Below, piece by piece: positions 56,423-64,000 of a stretch of 64,000 nucleotides of DNA (position 1 is its first letter; the number at the start of each line of letters is the position of its first letter). The DNA comes from Bacillus sp. CH140a_4T (GTDB lineage: Bacteria > Bacillota > Bacilli > Bacillales > Bacillaceae_G). A program made the position numbers and the translations under genes. The notes under the pieces were generated by a model. The model had not been told where the DNA came from. It searched no databases and saw nothing but the letters and a program-made list of their open reading frames with translations. The stretch is taken from the NCBI RefSeq assembly GCF_008923725.1, contig NZ_WBPF01000013.1, positions 806,001-870,000 of the forward strand, written 5' to 3'.

Positions 56423-57094
56423 TTAACTAGCTAATTCATACCGTGACAAATTGATAGCCGCATTTAAATCCCTATCCATTTCGTGAACACAAGTGCATTT
56501 GTATACACGGTCAGAAAGTTTTAGTTCTTTGTTGATACTTCCACAATTGGAACACATTTTTGAAGAAGGATACCATGTATCAGCTTCTACAAATTCAATA
56601 CCATATTTTTCACACTTGTATTGAATTTGTCTTTTGAACTCATATAAACACTGCTTCGCAATCGCTTTAGCTAGGTGTCTATTCTTCATCAGATCTTTCA
56701 TATGCAACGTCTCCATCACAATACGAAATGGCTTGGTTTTCACAATTTCGCTCGTTGACTAATGAAGATGATTCTTTCTGATATTTGATAACCTTCTATG
56801 TAGTTGTCGTATCTCTTGTTCGATTTTTATAATGTTGCTCGTTTTGACAAAACGGTTTCCCTCCCTGTTCATTTCATATTTACGAGAAACTTGACGTTGC
56901 AACCTACGAAGGCGTTTCTCTGCCTTTCTTACCACCTTTGTTTTGTTGATATTTTTCTTTTTCTGACCATCAGAACAATATGCTAATTCTTTGATTCCAA
57001 TATCTATTCCTAACGAAACAGCCGTTAACTTCTCTTTTGTAAACTCCTGTTCGATACTGACAGATAAATACCAATACTTACCGTCCTCCCCTCC
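56423..57094 (-). pseudogene. tnpB: Truncated TnpB (IS200/IS605 OrfB) pseudogene
   Basis: The reading frame from about 57085 (DGKYWYLSVS) contains the RuvC I motif GIDIGIKELA, a broken middle with an in-frame TAG at 56761-56759 where CAG would read through, the RuvC II Glu (MET in RIVMETLHMK), a zinc finger reduced to CSNC plus CTC, and the RuvC III DRDLNAAINL. The N-terminal third is missing; the frame meets a stop just upstream. No tnpA is present. It lies between coaE and ytaF, adjacent genes in related genomes. Confidence 0.85.
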
Positions 57095-57101
57095 TCATAA
57101 T

Positions 57102-57129
57102 AAAAGGCGCGAAACTAATGTTCCACGCC
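57102..57129 (-). terminator. Terminator of ytaF
   Basis: A 10-bp stem with G-T pairs (57106-57115 with 57120-57129) followed by TTTTATTATG on the minus strand. The tnpB relic starts only about 10 bp beyond it. Confidence 0.7.
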
Positions 57130-57134
57130 CATAC

Positions 57135-57767
57135 TTACATTTTCCAAATTCCAATAATAATGAGTAATACCCCAGGCAGGAATGTAAATTTTTGTAACCA
57201 TTTCATATTTGATAAAACCGTTCCAAGTTTCATTCCAATAAATAAAAACAAAGAACTCATAACCGCAACTAATATCGCCATCATAGCAGGGGCATACCCT
57301 AATAAAGATGCACCAATTCCGGCACCGAACGAATCTATAGAAAGAGCGATACCAAGAAGTAATGCTTCTCCTGCAGAAATAGTGCCTGATTTATCAAAAT
57401 CTGCTACAGTCGGTTTCCGTAAAATTTGAATCACTAGCCCAAGTGAAGCAATTTCTAATTTCCAAACCTTCTCCTCTTGCTTCGGTTCTTCCTTTTTCTC
57501 ACTTCGAAAAAATTGGTATAATACCCAAATTCCTATTCCAATAAGAACAAGCCCACCGATACGCGTTGCAATAACAGGTGAAAATGCTTTCGCGATCATA
57601 TGTCCAATTCCCATTGAAACAAGCATAACAGCTGCTGAACACATTCCGATAATTATAATTGATCTTAGTGGAATTCTTACGCTTCTTAAACCATATGTTA
57701 GCCCTACACTACAGCTATCTAAGCTTAATGTAAAAGCTAATAAAATAAGAGATAAATAAAGGTACAT
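57135..57767 (-). CDS. ytaF: Sporulation membrane protein YtaF (MntP-like)
   Basis: The 210-residue protein has six helices and two internally repeated motifs, LSLDSCSVGLTYG near residue 17 and LSIDSFGAGIGAS near 142, each with an intramembrane Asp, as in MntP-type manganese exporters. YtaF is named from sporulation genetics in B. subtilis; its transported ion is not known. Upstream of the tnpB relic. Confidence 0.85.
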   Translation of the reverse strand: MYLYLSLILLAFTLSLDSCSVGLTYGLRSVRIPLRSIIIIGMCSAAVMLVSMGIGHMIAKAFSPVIATRIGGLVLIGIGIWVLYQFFRSEKKEEPKQEEKVWKLEIASLGLVIQILRKPTVADFDKSGTISAGEALLLGIALSIDSFGAGIGASLLGYAPAMMAILVAVMSSLFLFIGMKLGTVLSNMKWLQKFTFLPGVLLIIIGIWKM

Positions 57768-57839
57768 CGGTAAGCTCCTCCCTTATACATAGCTCTGCTG
57801 TATGTATATGACAAATGCCTATCCGATGTTATCTCTTTT

Positions 57840-58670
57840 CTATATTCTTGGCTGACAAATTGGGCAGTAATGCGTTCCTCTTCCGCCAACAACTGTTTTT
57901 TCTAATATCGTACCGCAAGTCACACACGGCTCTCCTTTTTTTCCATATACATTTAGAAGCTCCTGGAACGAACCAATTTGCCCTTGCGAGTTAATATACG
58001 TTCGAATTGTACTTCCGCCACGCTTCACCGCTTCGCCTAGCGTTGTAACAGTCGCCTCATAAATCCGCTCAACTTCTTCTGCTGTTAAAGACGATGCTTC
58101 TCGCTCTGGGTGAATTTGCGAACGGAATAAAACTTCATCTACATATATATTTCCAAGCCCCACTAAAAGACGCTGGTCTAATAATACGACTTTTATTTTA
58201 CGATTTGTCTTTTGCAATCTCTCTTGTAAATACTGTGGTGTCAATTCAGCATCAAATGGCTCCGGACCTAAGTCAGCAAGAGGCATTTGATTCAACTCTT
58301 CACCCTTTTTAAAGAGATGCATCGTACCAAACTTTCTCACATCTTTATAATGTAATTCAGTTCCATCTGTAAATAAGAAACGGACGTGCGTGTGCTTATC
58401 AATTGGCTCATCCTCTTGGTGTAGTAAAAACTTACCTTCCATACGCAAATGTGAAACAATAACATAATTCGTTACATATAAAAGCAAAAACTTTCCTCTT
58501 CGCTTTATATTCTCAATCTTCTCGCCTCTAAGCATTTCTTTAAAGATTTCTACATCATCCGGTCGTTTTACTATTTTTGGATATGTAACAATAACATCTT
58601 CAATCGTTTTTCCTGTTACAAGATTTTCAAGTGTCCGTCTGACGTTTTCAACCTCTGGTAATTCAGGCAT
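57840..58670 (-). CDS. mutM: Formamidopyrimidine-DNA glycosylase
   Basis: The 276-residue protein begins MPELPEVE with the catalytic N-terminal proline and Glu, has Lys in the RRGKFLL loop, helix-two-turn-helix (LVGLGNIYVDEVLF), and a C-terminal zinc finger CVTC...CPIC. It removes 8-oxoguanine and cleaves the strand. It starts 12 bp after polA. Confidence 0.96.
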   Translation of the reverse strand: MPELPEVENVRRTLENLVTGKTIEDVIVTYPKIVKRPDDVEIFKEMLRGEKIENIKRRGKFLLLYVTNYVIVSHLRMEGKFLLHQEDEPIDKHTHVRFLFTDGTELHYKDVRKFGTMHLFKKGEELNQMPLADLGPEPFDAELTPQYLQERLQKTNRKIKVVLLDQRLLVGLGNIYVDEVLFRSQIHPEREASSLTAEEVERIYEATVTTLGEAVKRGGSTIRTYINSQGQIGSFQELLNVYGKKGEPCVTCGTILEKTVVGGRGTHYCPICQPRI

Positions 58671-58682
58671 TTCATCACTTCC

Positions 58683-61316
58683 TTATTTTGCGTCGTACCA
58701 AGTTGGACCGTAAGAATAATCAACTTTTAGCGGAACTGCAAGTTCAATTGCATGCTCCATTACTTCAGGTACAAGCTTCTCTAATTTTTCAATTTCTTCT
58801 TTTGGTGCTTCAAATATCAATTCATCGTGTACTTGCAGAAGAAGACGCGCTTGTAATCCTTCTTCTTCTAGACGATTTGCCATAATAATCATCGCTTTTT
58901 TAATAATATCTGCTGCAGTACCTTGAATTGGTGTATTCATAGCCGTGCGCTCCGCAAAGCTACGTAAATTGAAATTACGACTCGTAATTTCTGGAATGTA
59001 ACGGCGGCGATTTAATAATGTAGCCACATAGCCTTTTTGTTTCGCATCTTTTACGATGTCACTCATGTATTCTTGTACACCAGGGAAACTTTCTAAATAC
59101 TTTTCAATAAATTCCGCGGCTGCTTTTCTTGTAATTCCTAAGTTTTGTGAAAGACCGTAATCACTAATACCATACACAATTCCGAAGTTAACAGCTTTTG
59201 CTTGTCGTCTCATATTCGAAGTTACTTCATCTTTTTCAACGCCAAATACATCCATAGCCGTTTTCGTATGAATATCCATATCATGTTGGAACGCTTCAAC
59301 TAGCCCTTTATCATTTGCAATATGAGCTAATACGCGAAGTTCAATTTGTGAATAATCTGCCGCGTACATAATCCATCCTTCTTCTGACGGAACAAATGCC
59401 TGACGAATTTTTCTTCCTTCTTCTAATCGAATCGGGATATTTTGCAAGTTCGGATCCGTTGAACTTAATCGACCTGTTTGCGTTAATACTTGATTGAAAC
59501 GAGTATGGATTTTAGATGAATCTTCATGTACAACTTTTAATAAACCTTCAATATAAGTTGAATTTAGTTTTCCTAATTGACGATAATGTAAAATGTTTGG
59601 AATAATTTCATGGCGATCCATAAGCTTCTCTAGTACATCAGCTGACGTAGAATAACCTGTTTTCGTCTTTTTAATAACTGGTAAGTTTAAGTTCTCAAAC
59701 AGAATAACACCAAGCTGCTTCGGTGAATTAATATTAAATTCTGTTCCCGCAAGCTTATAAATTTCCTGTTCCATTTCCTTTAATCTACCTGCAAGTTCTT
59801 CTCCCATATTACGAAGACGCTCCGTATCAACTTTTACACCTTTTACTTCCATATCAGCTAATACACGCGCAAGTGGTAATTCTAACTCTGTAAACAGTTC
59901 ATATTGCTCATTCTTTTGTAACTCTTCAACGAATGTTTGCTTTACATCATATAATACGTGCACTTTACGAGCTACATGCTCCGCTACTACTTCTAGCTCT
60001 GGAACAGCACGCTTCGCACCTTTTCCATAAATTTCTTCATCGGATTTCACAGCATGCGTTTCTTTCATTTTCGCTACAGTACGGAAATCTTTATCCGTAT
60101 CGGCCGGGTCAAGTAAATAAGCAGCGATTAATAGATCAAAGTCAATCCCTTGCATATCTATCCCATTCCACTTAAGTGCAACGATTGCACGCTTCGCATC
60201 AAATGTATGCTTTCTCATTTCTCCATCTGCAAGCCACTCTTTAAAAGCGTCTGACTTAAGAGCAATGTCTGTTTGAATAAAGTAACAGCCATTTTCATTT
60301 TGAATACCAAAACCTTGAATGTCCGCTTTATGATAGTTATCTTCTTGTACTTCAACAATAAGCGCACTATCTTGCCCTAGCATTTCTTCTGTAACTTCTT
60401 CCACAATATCAAACGTAATATCATCTAATTCAGCTGGAGCCGTTTCTTCTGGCGTAACACCTAATTTATTTAAAAGAGATGTAAATCCTAAATTCTCGAA
60501 CATTGGAATGACATCACTTGCTTCATACCCTTTATACTCCATATCATCCACATGCACTGTAATCGGCGCATCTGTAATAATAGTTGCAAGATCTTTACTC
60601 ATAAGAGCTTGGTCTTTATTTGCTTCTAACTTTTCTTTTAATTTCTTCCCGCTTACTTGATCTATATTCTCATACACTGCCTCGACCGTTTCAAACTGTG
60701 TTAACAATTTAATCGCAGTTTTTTCACCAACTCCTGGTACACCTGGAATATTATCTGACTGGTCTCCCATTAAACCTTTCATATCGATAATTTGCTTTGG
60801 TGATAAGCTGTATTTCTCAAATAAAGCTTCTTTCGTATATTCATCCACTTCTGTAATCCCTTTGCGAGGAATACATACGAGTGTATTATCTGAAACAAGT
60901 TGTAGTAAGTCTTTATCTCCTGAAATAACTTTTACATGAAACCCTTGTTCACTCGCTTCTTTCGCTAACGTCCCCATAATGTCATCCGCTTCATAATTTT
61001 CTAATTCATAACGCGGTACGTTGAATGCATCAAGCATCTCACGAATAAACGGGAATTGCTCTGATAATTCAGGTGGAGTCTTTTGACGTCCTCCTTTATA
61101 CTCACTATACGTTTTATGACGGAATGTTGTTTTACCCGCATCAAACGCTACTAACATATGCGTTGGTTTTTCTTCCTCTAATATTCTCATTAACATCATT
61201 GTAAAACCGTAAATGGCGTTCGTATGTATACCTTTGTCGTTATTTAAAAGCGGTAGTGCAAAGAAAGCACGATACGCGATATTATTACCATCTACTAATA
61301 CGACCTTTTTTTCCAA
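58683..61316 (-). CDS. polA: DNA polymerase I
   Basis: The protein has 877 residues from TTG 61316, with GGGGAGG upstream; the extended frame to 61358 lacks a ribosome site. N-terminal 5' nuclease (1-290, with the acidic cluster DKDLLQL, GVPGVGEKTA), a degenerate 3'-5' exonuclease domain, and the polymerase domain with motifs A (DYSQIELRVLAH), B (RRQAKAVNFGIVYG) and C (QVHDELIFE). Repairs gaps and removes Okazaki primers. Confidence 0.96.
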   Translation of the reverse strand: MEKKVVLVDGNNIAYRAFFALPLLNNDKGIHTNAIYGFTMMLMRILEEEKPTHMLVAFDAGKTTFRHKTYSEYKGGRQKTPPELSEQFPFIREMLDAFNVPRYELENYEADDIMGTLAKEASEQGFHVKVISGDKDLLQLVSDNTLVCIPRKGITEVDEYTKEALFEKYSLSPKQIIDMKGLMGDQSDNIPGVPGVGEKTAIKLLTQFETVEAVYENIDQVSGKKLKEKLEANKDQALMSKDLATIITDAPITVHVDDMEYKGYEASDVIPMFENLGFTSLLNKLGVTPEETAPAELDDITFDIVEEVTEEMLGQDSALIVEVQEDNYHKADIQGFGIQNENGCYFIQTDIALKSDAFKEWLADGEMRKHTFDAKRAIVALKWNGIDMQGIDFDLLIAAYLLDPADTDKDFRTVAKMKETHAVKSDEEIYGKGAKRAVPELEVVAEHVARKVHVLYDVKQTFVEELQKNEQYELFTELELPLARVLADMEVKGVKVDTERLRNMGEELAGRLKEMEQEIYKLAGTEFNINSPKQLGVILFENLNLPVIKKTKTGYSTSADVLEKLMDRHEIIPNILHYRQLGKLNSTYIEGLLKVVHEDSSKIHTRFNQVLTQTGRLSSTDPNLQNIPIRLEEGRKIRQAFVPSEEGWIMYAADYSQIELRVLAHIANDKGLVEAFQHDMDIHTKTAMDVFGVEKDEVTSNMRRQAKAVNFGIVYGISDYGLSQNLGITRKAAAEFIEKYLESFPGVQEYMSDIVKDAKQKGYVATLLNRRRYIPEITSRNFNLRSFAERTAMNTPIQGTAADIIKKAMIIMANRLEEEGLQARLLLQVHDELIFEAPKEEIEKLEKLVPEVMEHAIELAVPLKVDYSYGPTWYDAK

Positions 61317-61600
61317 ATCAGAAACCTCCCCATACAAATTTGAAATGATTTTTTTCACAGAAAAAAAACCGTTCCTTTCCTCTCTCTATATTAACATGAC
61401 TAATAGAGAGAAGAAAAATAACGGCTATTTTCTATCATATATACAAACGTTTACTAACATAAAAGGGAAGTGACGAGAACAGCATAACTATTCTCGTCCA
61501 AAATTACTCCTTGGATGAAGGGGTTTTCATGTATTATATTAACAGACCTTTATTAATATTTAATTAAGCCATTGTTAATATATTGTAAACATCCTTCATC
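61317..61600 (-). promoter_or_regulatory. Upstream region of polA / downstream region of phoR
   Basis: Contains two inverted repeats: 61472-61479 with 61491-61498 (8-bp arms) and CTCTCTAT/ATAGAGAG near 61380-61407. A TATAAT-like -10 on the minus strand lies near 61537. Neither repeat has a good T tail, so no definite phoPR terminator is seen and read-through into polA is possible. Confidence 0.4.
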
Positions 61601-63364
61601 CTATTTTTCGGTTGCTGATTTTGGTAAAGCAACTGTAAAGGTTGTCCCTTCCCCAACTTCACTATCCACTGTAATCGTACCGTGATGTGCCTCAACTAAA
61701 TGCTTTACAATCGATAATCCAAGGCCTGTACCACCAGTATTTCTACTTCTCGCTTTATCCACTCGGTAAAAGCGTTCAAAAATACGCGGAATTTCATCTT
61801 TACTAATACCAATTCCCGTATCCGATACTTTTATATAAGCATTATATTTATCTTCTGCTAATTCTACAGAAACAACGCCTCCAGCCGGCGTATATACGAT
61901 TGCGTTATTCATTAAATTAATAAAGATTTGCTTCAAACGACTTGGATCTCCAATGACCGAGACTCCTTTTAGCGCATTTACTTGTAAAGAAATTTCTTTT
62001 TCTCCCGCTTTGTTATCAAGCACCATATGAATGTCTTCAAGAAGTCCCTTCATATCAACGGTCCCCATACTCAATTTAAATCCTTGTTGCTCAATCTTTG
62101 ATAAATCTAATAAATCTTCAATTAACCCTTGCATGCGTTCACTTTCTTTTAAAATAATATGCAAGAAATGTTCGCAGAATTTTTTATTATCCATCGCACC
62201 GTCCAAGAGCGTTTCTGAAAAACCTTTAATAGAAGTAATCGGTGTCTTTAGTTCATGAGAAACATTCGCTAAAAAGTCTTTTCTCATTTGTTCTAATTTC
62301 TTTAGCTCAGTAATGTCATGAAATACAAGGACAATCCCTTTCCATTCATGGTTCGTCCCGATAATCGGTGCTCCATATACTTCGAAATGCTTTCGCTCAA
62401 TTCCAAGCGGCAATAACATTTGTTTACGCACTTTCACTTCTGTCATAAAGATTTCTTCCACGAGCTCTATAATTTCTGTATGATGAAACGACTCATAATA
62501 TAAACGATCTAAATATTCTTCATCTGTTACGTGGAAAGTCTCCTTATACGAACGGTTTACAAGGTTTATATACCCGCGGCTATCAATTAAAATCATTCCG
62601 CTTCCCATATTTTCAATTAACGTATGCAGACGATCTTGTTGCATTTCTTGCTCAAGTGTCATCTCTTGTAAATTACGGGCTAAAATATTTATCGCTTTAC
62701 TCAGCATCCCCGTTTCATCCGAATGACTTTCATAAGCGCGTGCTTTATAATTTCCCTTCGCTAATTCGATAGCAACTTTCGTAACAGATTCAATTGGCCT
62801 AATATATTGCCCTGTAATTTTCATACCTAAAAATACGACTACGAGACAAGCGATAACAAATCCGATAATTAATAATCCCCACGTTTTTTGATGAACAGAT
62901 TTCAAAGGCTCAATTGTACTTTTCACCAAAATATACCCTTGTTTCCCTGCTACATCTTGAACGAATACCGCATGGTAAAATTCATTATTCTGATCTGTTT
63001 CTTTCGTAATGACTTTGTTTCTTTGTTTCGTGGTTTCAGAAGAAAGTTCTTTAATTATCTCTTGACTAAAAGCAGACTTTTCTCCTCCGCTATATTGAAC
63101 TTTCTTTTTTTCATCTATAAATGCAATAGAAGCCTGTATTTTTTCTTCTAACTTTTCAAATACATATGGATTTTTTAAAACATCATCAAAACCCTGTTCT
63201 TCTGCTAATACCGCAACATACTCTGTCTCTTTTACCATTCTCTCTTTGGCATGATCTATATAGTAGTTTTCAAACACAGTTTCTAGCAATAAACCTAGTC
63301 CAACTAAAATAAAAACAATAAGAGAAACAAATGTAAAAAGAAGCCTGGAACGAAATTTATTCAT
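61601..63364 (-). CDS. phoR: Phosphate-regulon sensor histidine kinase PhoR
   Basis: The 587-residue kinase has a membrane helix at 9-29, an extracytoplasmic domain (about 30-160), a second helix (162-182), HAMP (about 183-235), PAS (245-350), HisKA with His370 (NVSHELKTP) and HATPase with DTGIGI and GTGLGL. It overlaps phoP by 8 bp. It senses phosphate limitation, through wall teichoic acid intermediates in B. subtilis. Confidence 0.93.
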   Translation of the reverse strand: MNKFRSRLLFTFVSLIVFILVGLGLLLETVFENYYIDHAKERMVKETEYVAVLAEEQGFDDVLKNPYVFEKLEEKIQASIAFIDEKKKVQYSGGEKSAFSQEIIKELSSETTKQRNKVITKETDQNNEFYHAVFVQDVAGKQGYILVKSTIEPLKSVHQKTWGLLIIGFVIACLVVVFLGMKITGQYIRPIESVTKVAIELAKGNYKARAYESHSDETGMLSKAINILARNLQEMTLEQEMQQDRLHTLIENMGSGMILIDSRGYINLVNRSYKETFHVTDEEYLDRLYYESFHHTEIIELVEEIFMTEVKVRKQMLLPLGIERKHFEVYGAPIIGTNHEWKGIVLVFHDITELKKLEQMRKDFLANVSHELKTPITSIKGFSETLLDGAMDNKKFCEHFLHIILKESERMQGLIEDLLDLSKIEQQGFKLSMGTVDMKGLLEDIHMVLDNKAGEKEISLQVNALKGVSVIGDPSRLKQIFINLMNNAIVYTPAGGVVSVELAEDKYNAYIKVSDTGIGISKDEIPRIFERFYRVDKARSRNTGGTGLGLSIVKHLVEAHHGTITVDSEVGEGTTFTVALPKSATEK

Positions 63365-64000
63365 CCCCTTTTGGCTCCTCTAATTTATATCCTAAACCAC
63401 GTATCGTTTTAATGTACGTCGGTTTTTTCGTATTTTGTTCAATTTTATCGCGCAAATGGCTAATATGAACGTCAACAATTCGTGTATCACCAGCAAAATC
63501 ATAGTTCCATACAGCACTTAATAATTGATCACGTGTCAACACGCGACTTTTATTTTTCGCAAGATAAACAAGTAGTTCAAATTCTTTTGGTGTTAATTCA
63601 AGCTTTCTTCCTTGGAAATAAGCCTCATAAAATTCCGGCAAAATTTTAAGTTCAGCAATTGTGACGCTCTCTTCATCTGACGCTTCTTTAACTTGTTCTT
63701 CTTGTTGTAATTTCGTGCGGCGCAAAATTGCCTTCACACGCGCAACAACTTCCCTTGGGCTAAATGGCTTCGTCATATAATCATCTGCCCCAAGTTCAAG
63801 ACCTAGCACCTTATCAAATTCATCATCTTTTGCTGTTAACATTAAAATCGGCGTCATAACGCGCTGCAATCGTAATTCTTTACACACTTCCATACCATCC
63901 ATTTTTGGAAGCATTAAATCTAATATAATTAAATCTGGGCGTTCTGTTGTCGCTTTTTGAAGCGCCATTTCTCCATCCATCGCTGTTATCACTTCAAACC
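63357..64000 (-). CDS. phoP: Phosphate response regulator PhoP (N-terminus beyond window)
   Basis: The frame continues past the right edge, so about the first 25 residues are missing; the internal GTG at 63992 is not the true start. Receiver phosphoacceptor Asp in ILDLMLPKMDG, KPF loop, and a C-terminal winged helix ending IRGLGYKLEEP. Overlaps phoR by 8 bp. Confidence 0.93.
   Translation of the reverse strand, partial: FEVITAMDGEMALQKATTERPDLIILDLMLPKMDGMEVCKELRLQRVMTPILMLTAKDDEFDKVLGLELGADDYMTKPFSPREVVARVKAILRRTKLQQEEQVKEASDEESVTIAELKILPEFYEAYFQGRKLELTPKEFELLVYLAKNKSRVLTRDQLLSAVWNYDFAGDTRIVDVHISHLRDKIEQNTKKPTYIKTIRGLGYKLEEPKGDE

Noticed and set aside
56423-56743. Intact 106-aa zinc-finger protein
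   Set aside because: It is the C-terminal piece of TnpB beyond an in-frame amber codon, in the same frame as upstream TnpB motifs.
63357-63992. Complete 211-residue response regulator starting at GTG 63992
   Set aside because: The receiver domain would lack its first strand and acidic pair, and the frame stays open to the window edge.

Overview
The window is chromosomal DNA of a low-GC Gram-positive spore former and almost certainly belongs to the Bacillus cereus group (cereus, thuringiensis or anthracis). Several things point there together: a petrobactin-type uptake pair (FpuA and the fused permease FpuB), the isdC-isdX1-isdX2-isdE-isdF-ATPase-srtB haem operon with a separate isdG, a BclA-like collagen glycoprotein, and the Bacillus order phoPR-polA-mutM-ytaF-coaE-gapB-speD-nrdR-dnaB-dnaI-ytxC-thrS-infC-rpmI-rplT. 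IsdX1, SrtB and IsdG carry their functional residues at the positions described for the B. anthracis proteins. I see no rRNA, tRNA, prophage, CRISPR array or replication origin. The only mobile-element trace is a decayed tnpB.

Layout. 1-4.6 kb: the end of a collagen-like spore-surface gene, fpuAB behind a Fur box, and a DinB-fold protein. 4.6-9.9 kb (minus): a two-component system and an ABC-2 exporter with two permeases, a tiny membrane protein, and a DUF4097 gene broken by a one-base frameshift; three 11-bp-spaced repeats lie upstream of the ATPase gene. 10-11.7 kb: ywbE and an RlmI-like methyltransferase. 11.8-20.5 kb: the isd locus, where Fur boxes control isdG and the isdC operon, and where IsdX2 has six NEAT domains because NEAT2 has been duplicated. 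20.7-22.5 kb: a BrnQ-family transporter behind a T-box leader whose specifier reads as threonine. 22.5-29.5 kb: rluF, mutS2, polX, cvpA, zapA and rnhC. 29.5-37 kb: small genes, then asnS and pheST, each behind a T-box, a TrmH-family methylase and sspI. 37-43.4 kb: accessory membrane and unknown proteins and an EmrAB-type efflux pair with a divergent TetR regulator. 43.4-64 kb: M42 aminopeptidase, dUTPase, the L20-regulated infC-rpmI-rplT operon, thrS (T-box), replication initiation genes, nrdR, speD, gapB, coaE, the tnpB relic, ytaF, mutM, polA and phoPR (phoP runs off the right edge).

How the genes work together. Two Fur-controlled iron systems dominate the left third: petrobactin uptake and haem scavenging. 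Secreted IsdX1/IsdX2 take haem, SrtB-anchored IsdC relays it, IsdE/IsdF and an ATPase import it, and IsdG opens the ring. Four T-box leaders tie asnS, pheST, thrS and brnQ to tRNA charging. The right half is housekeeping.

The best candidates for something new are: (1) the roughly 150-nt speD leader, which can form nested helices, a possible pseudoknot and a perfect 7-bp pairing with the speD Shine-Dalgarno; (2) the threonine-type T-box on a branched-chain-type transporter; (3) the six-NEAT IsdX2; and (4) the repeat-controlled exporter with its frameshifted DUF4097 partner.
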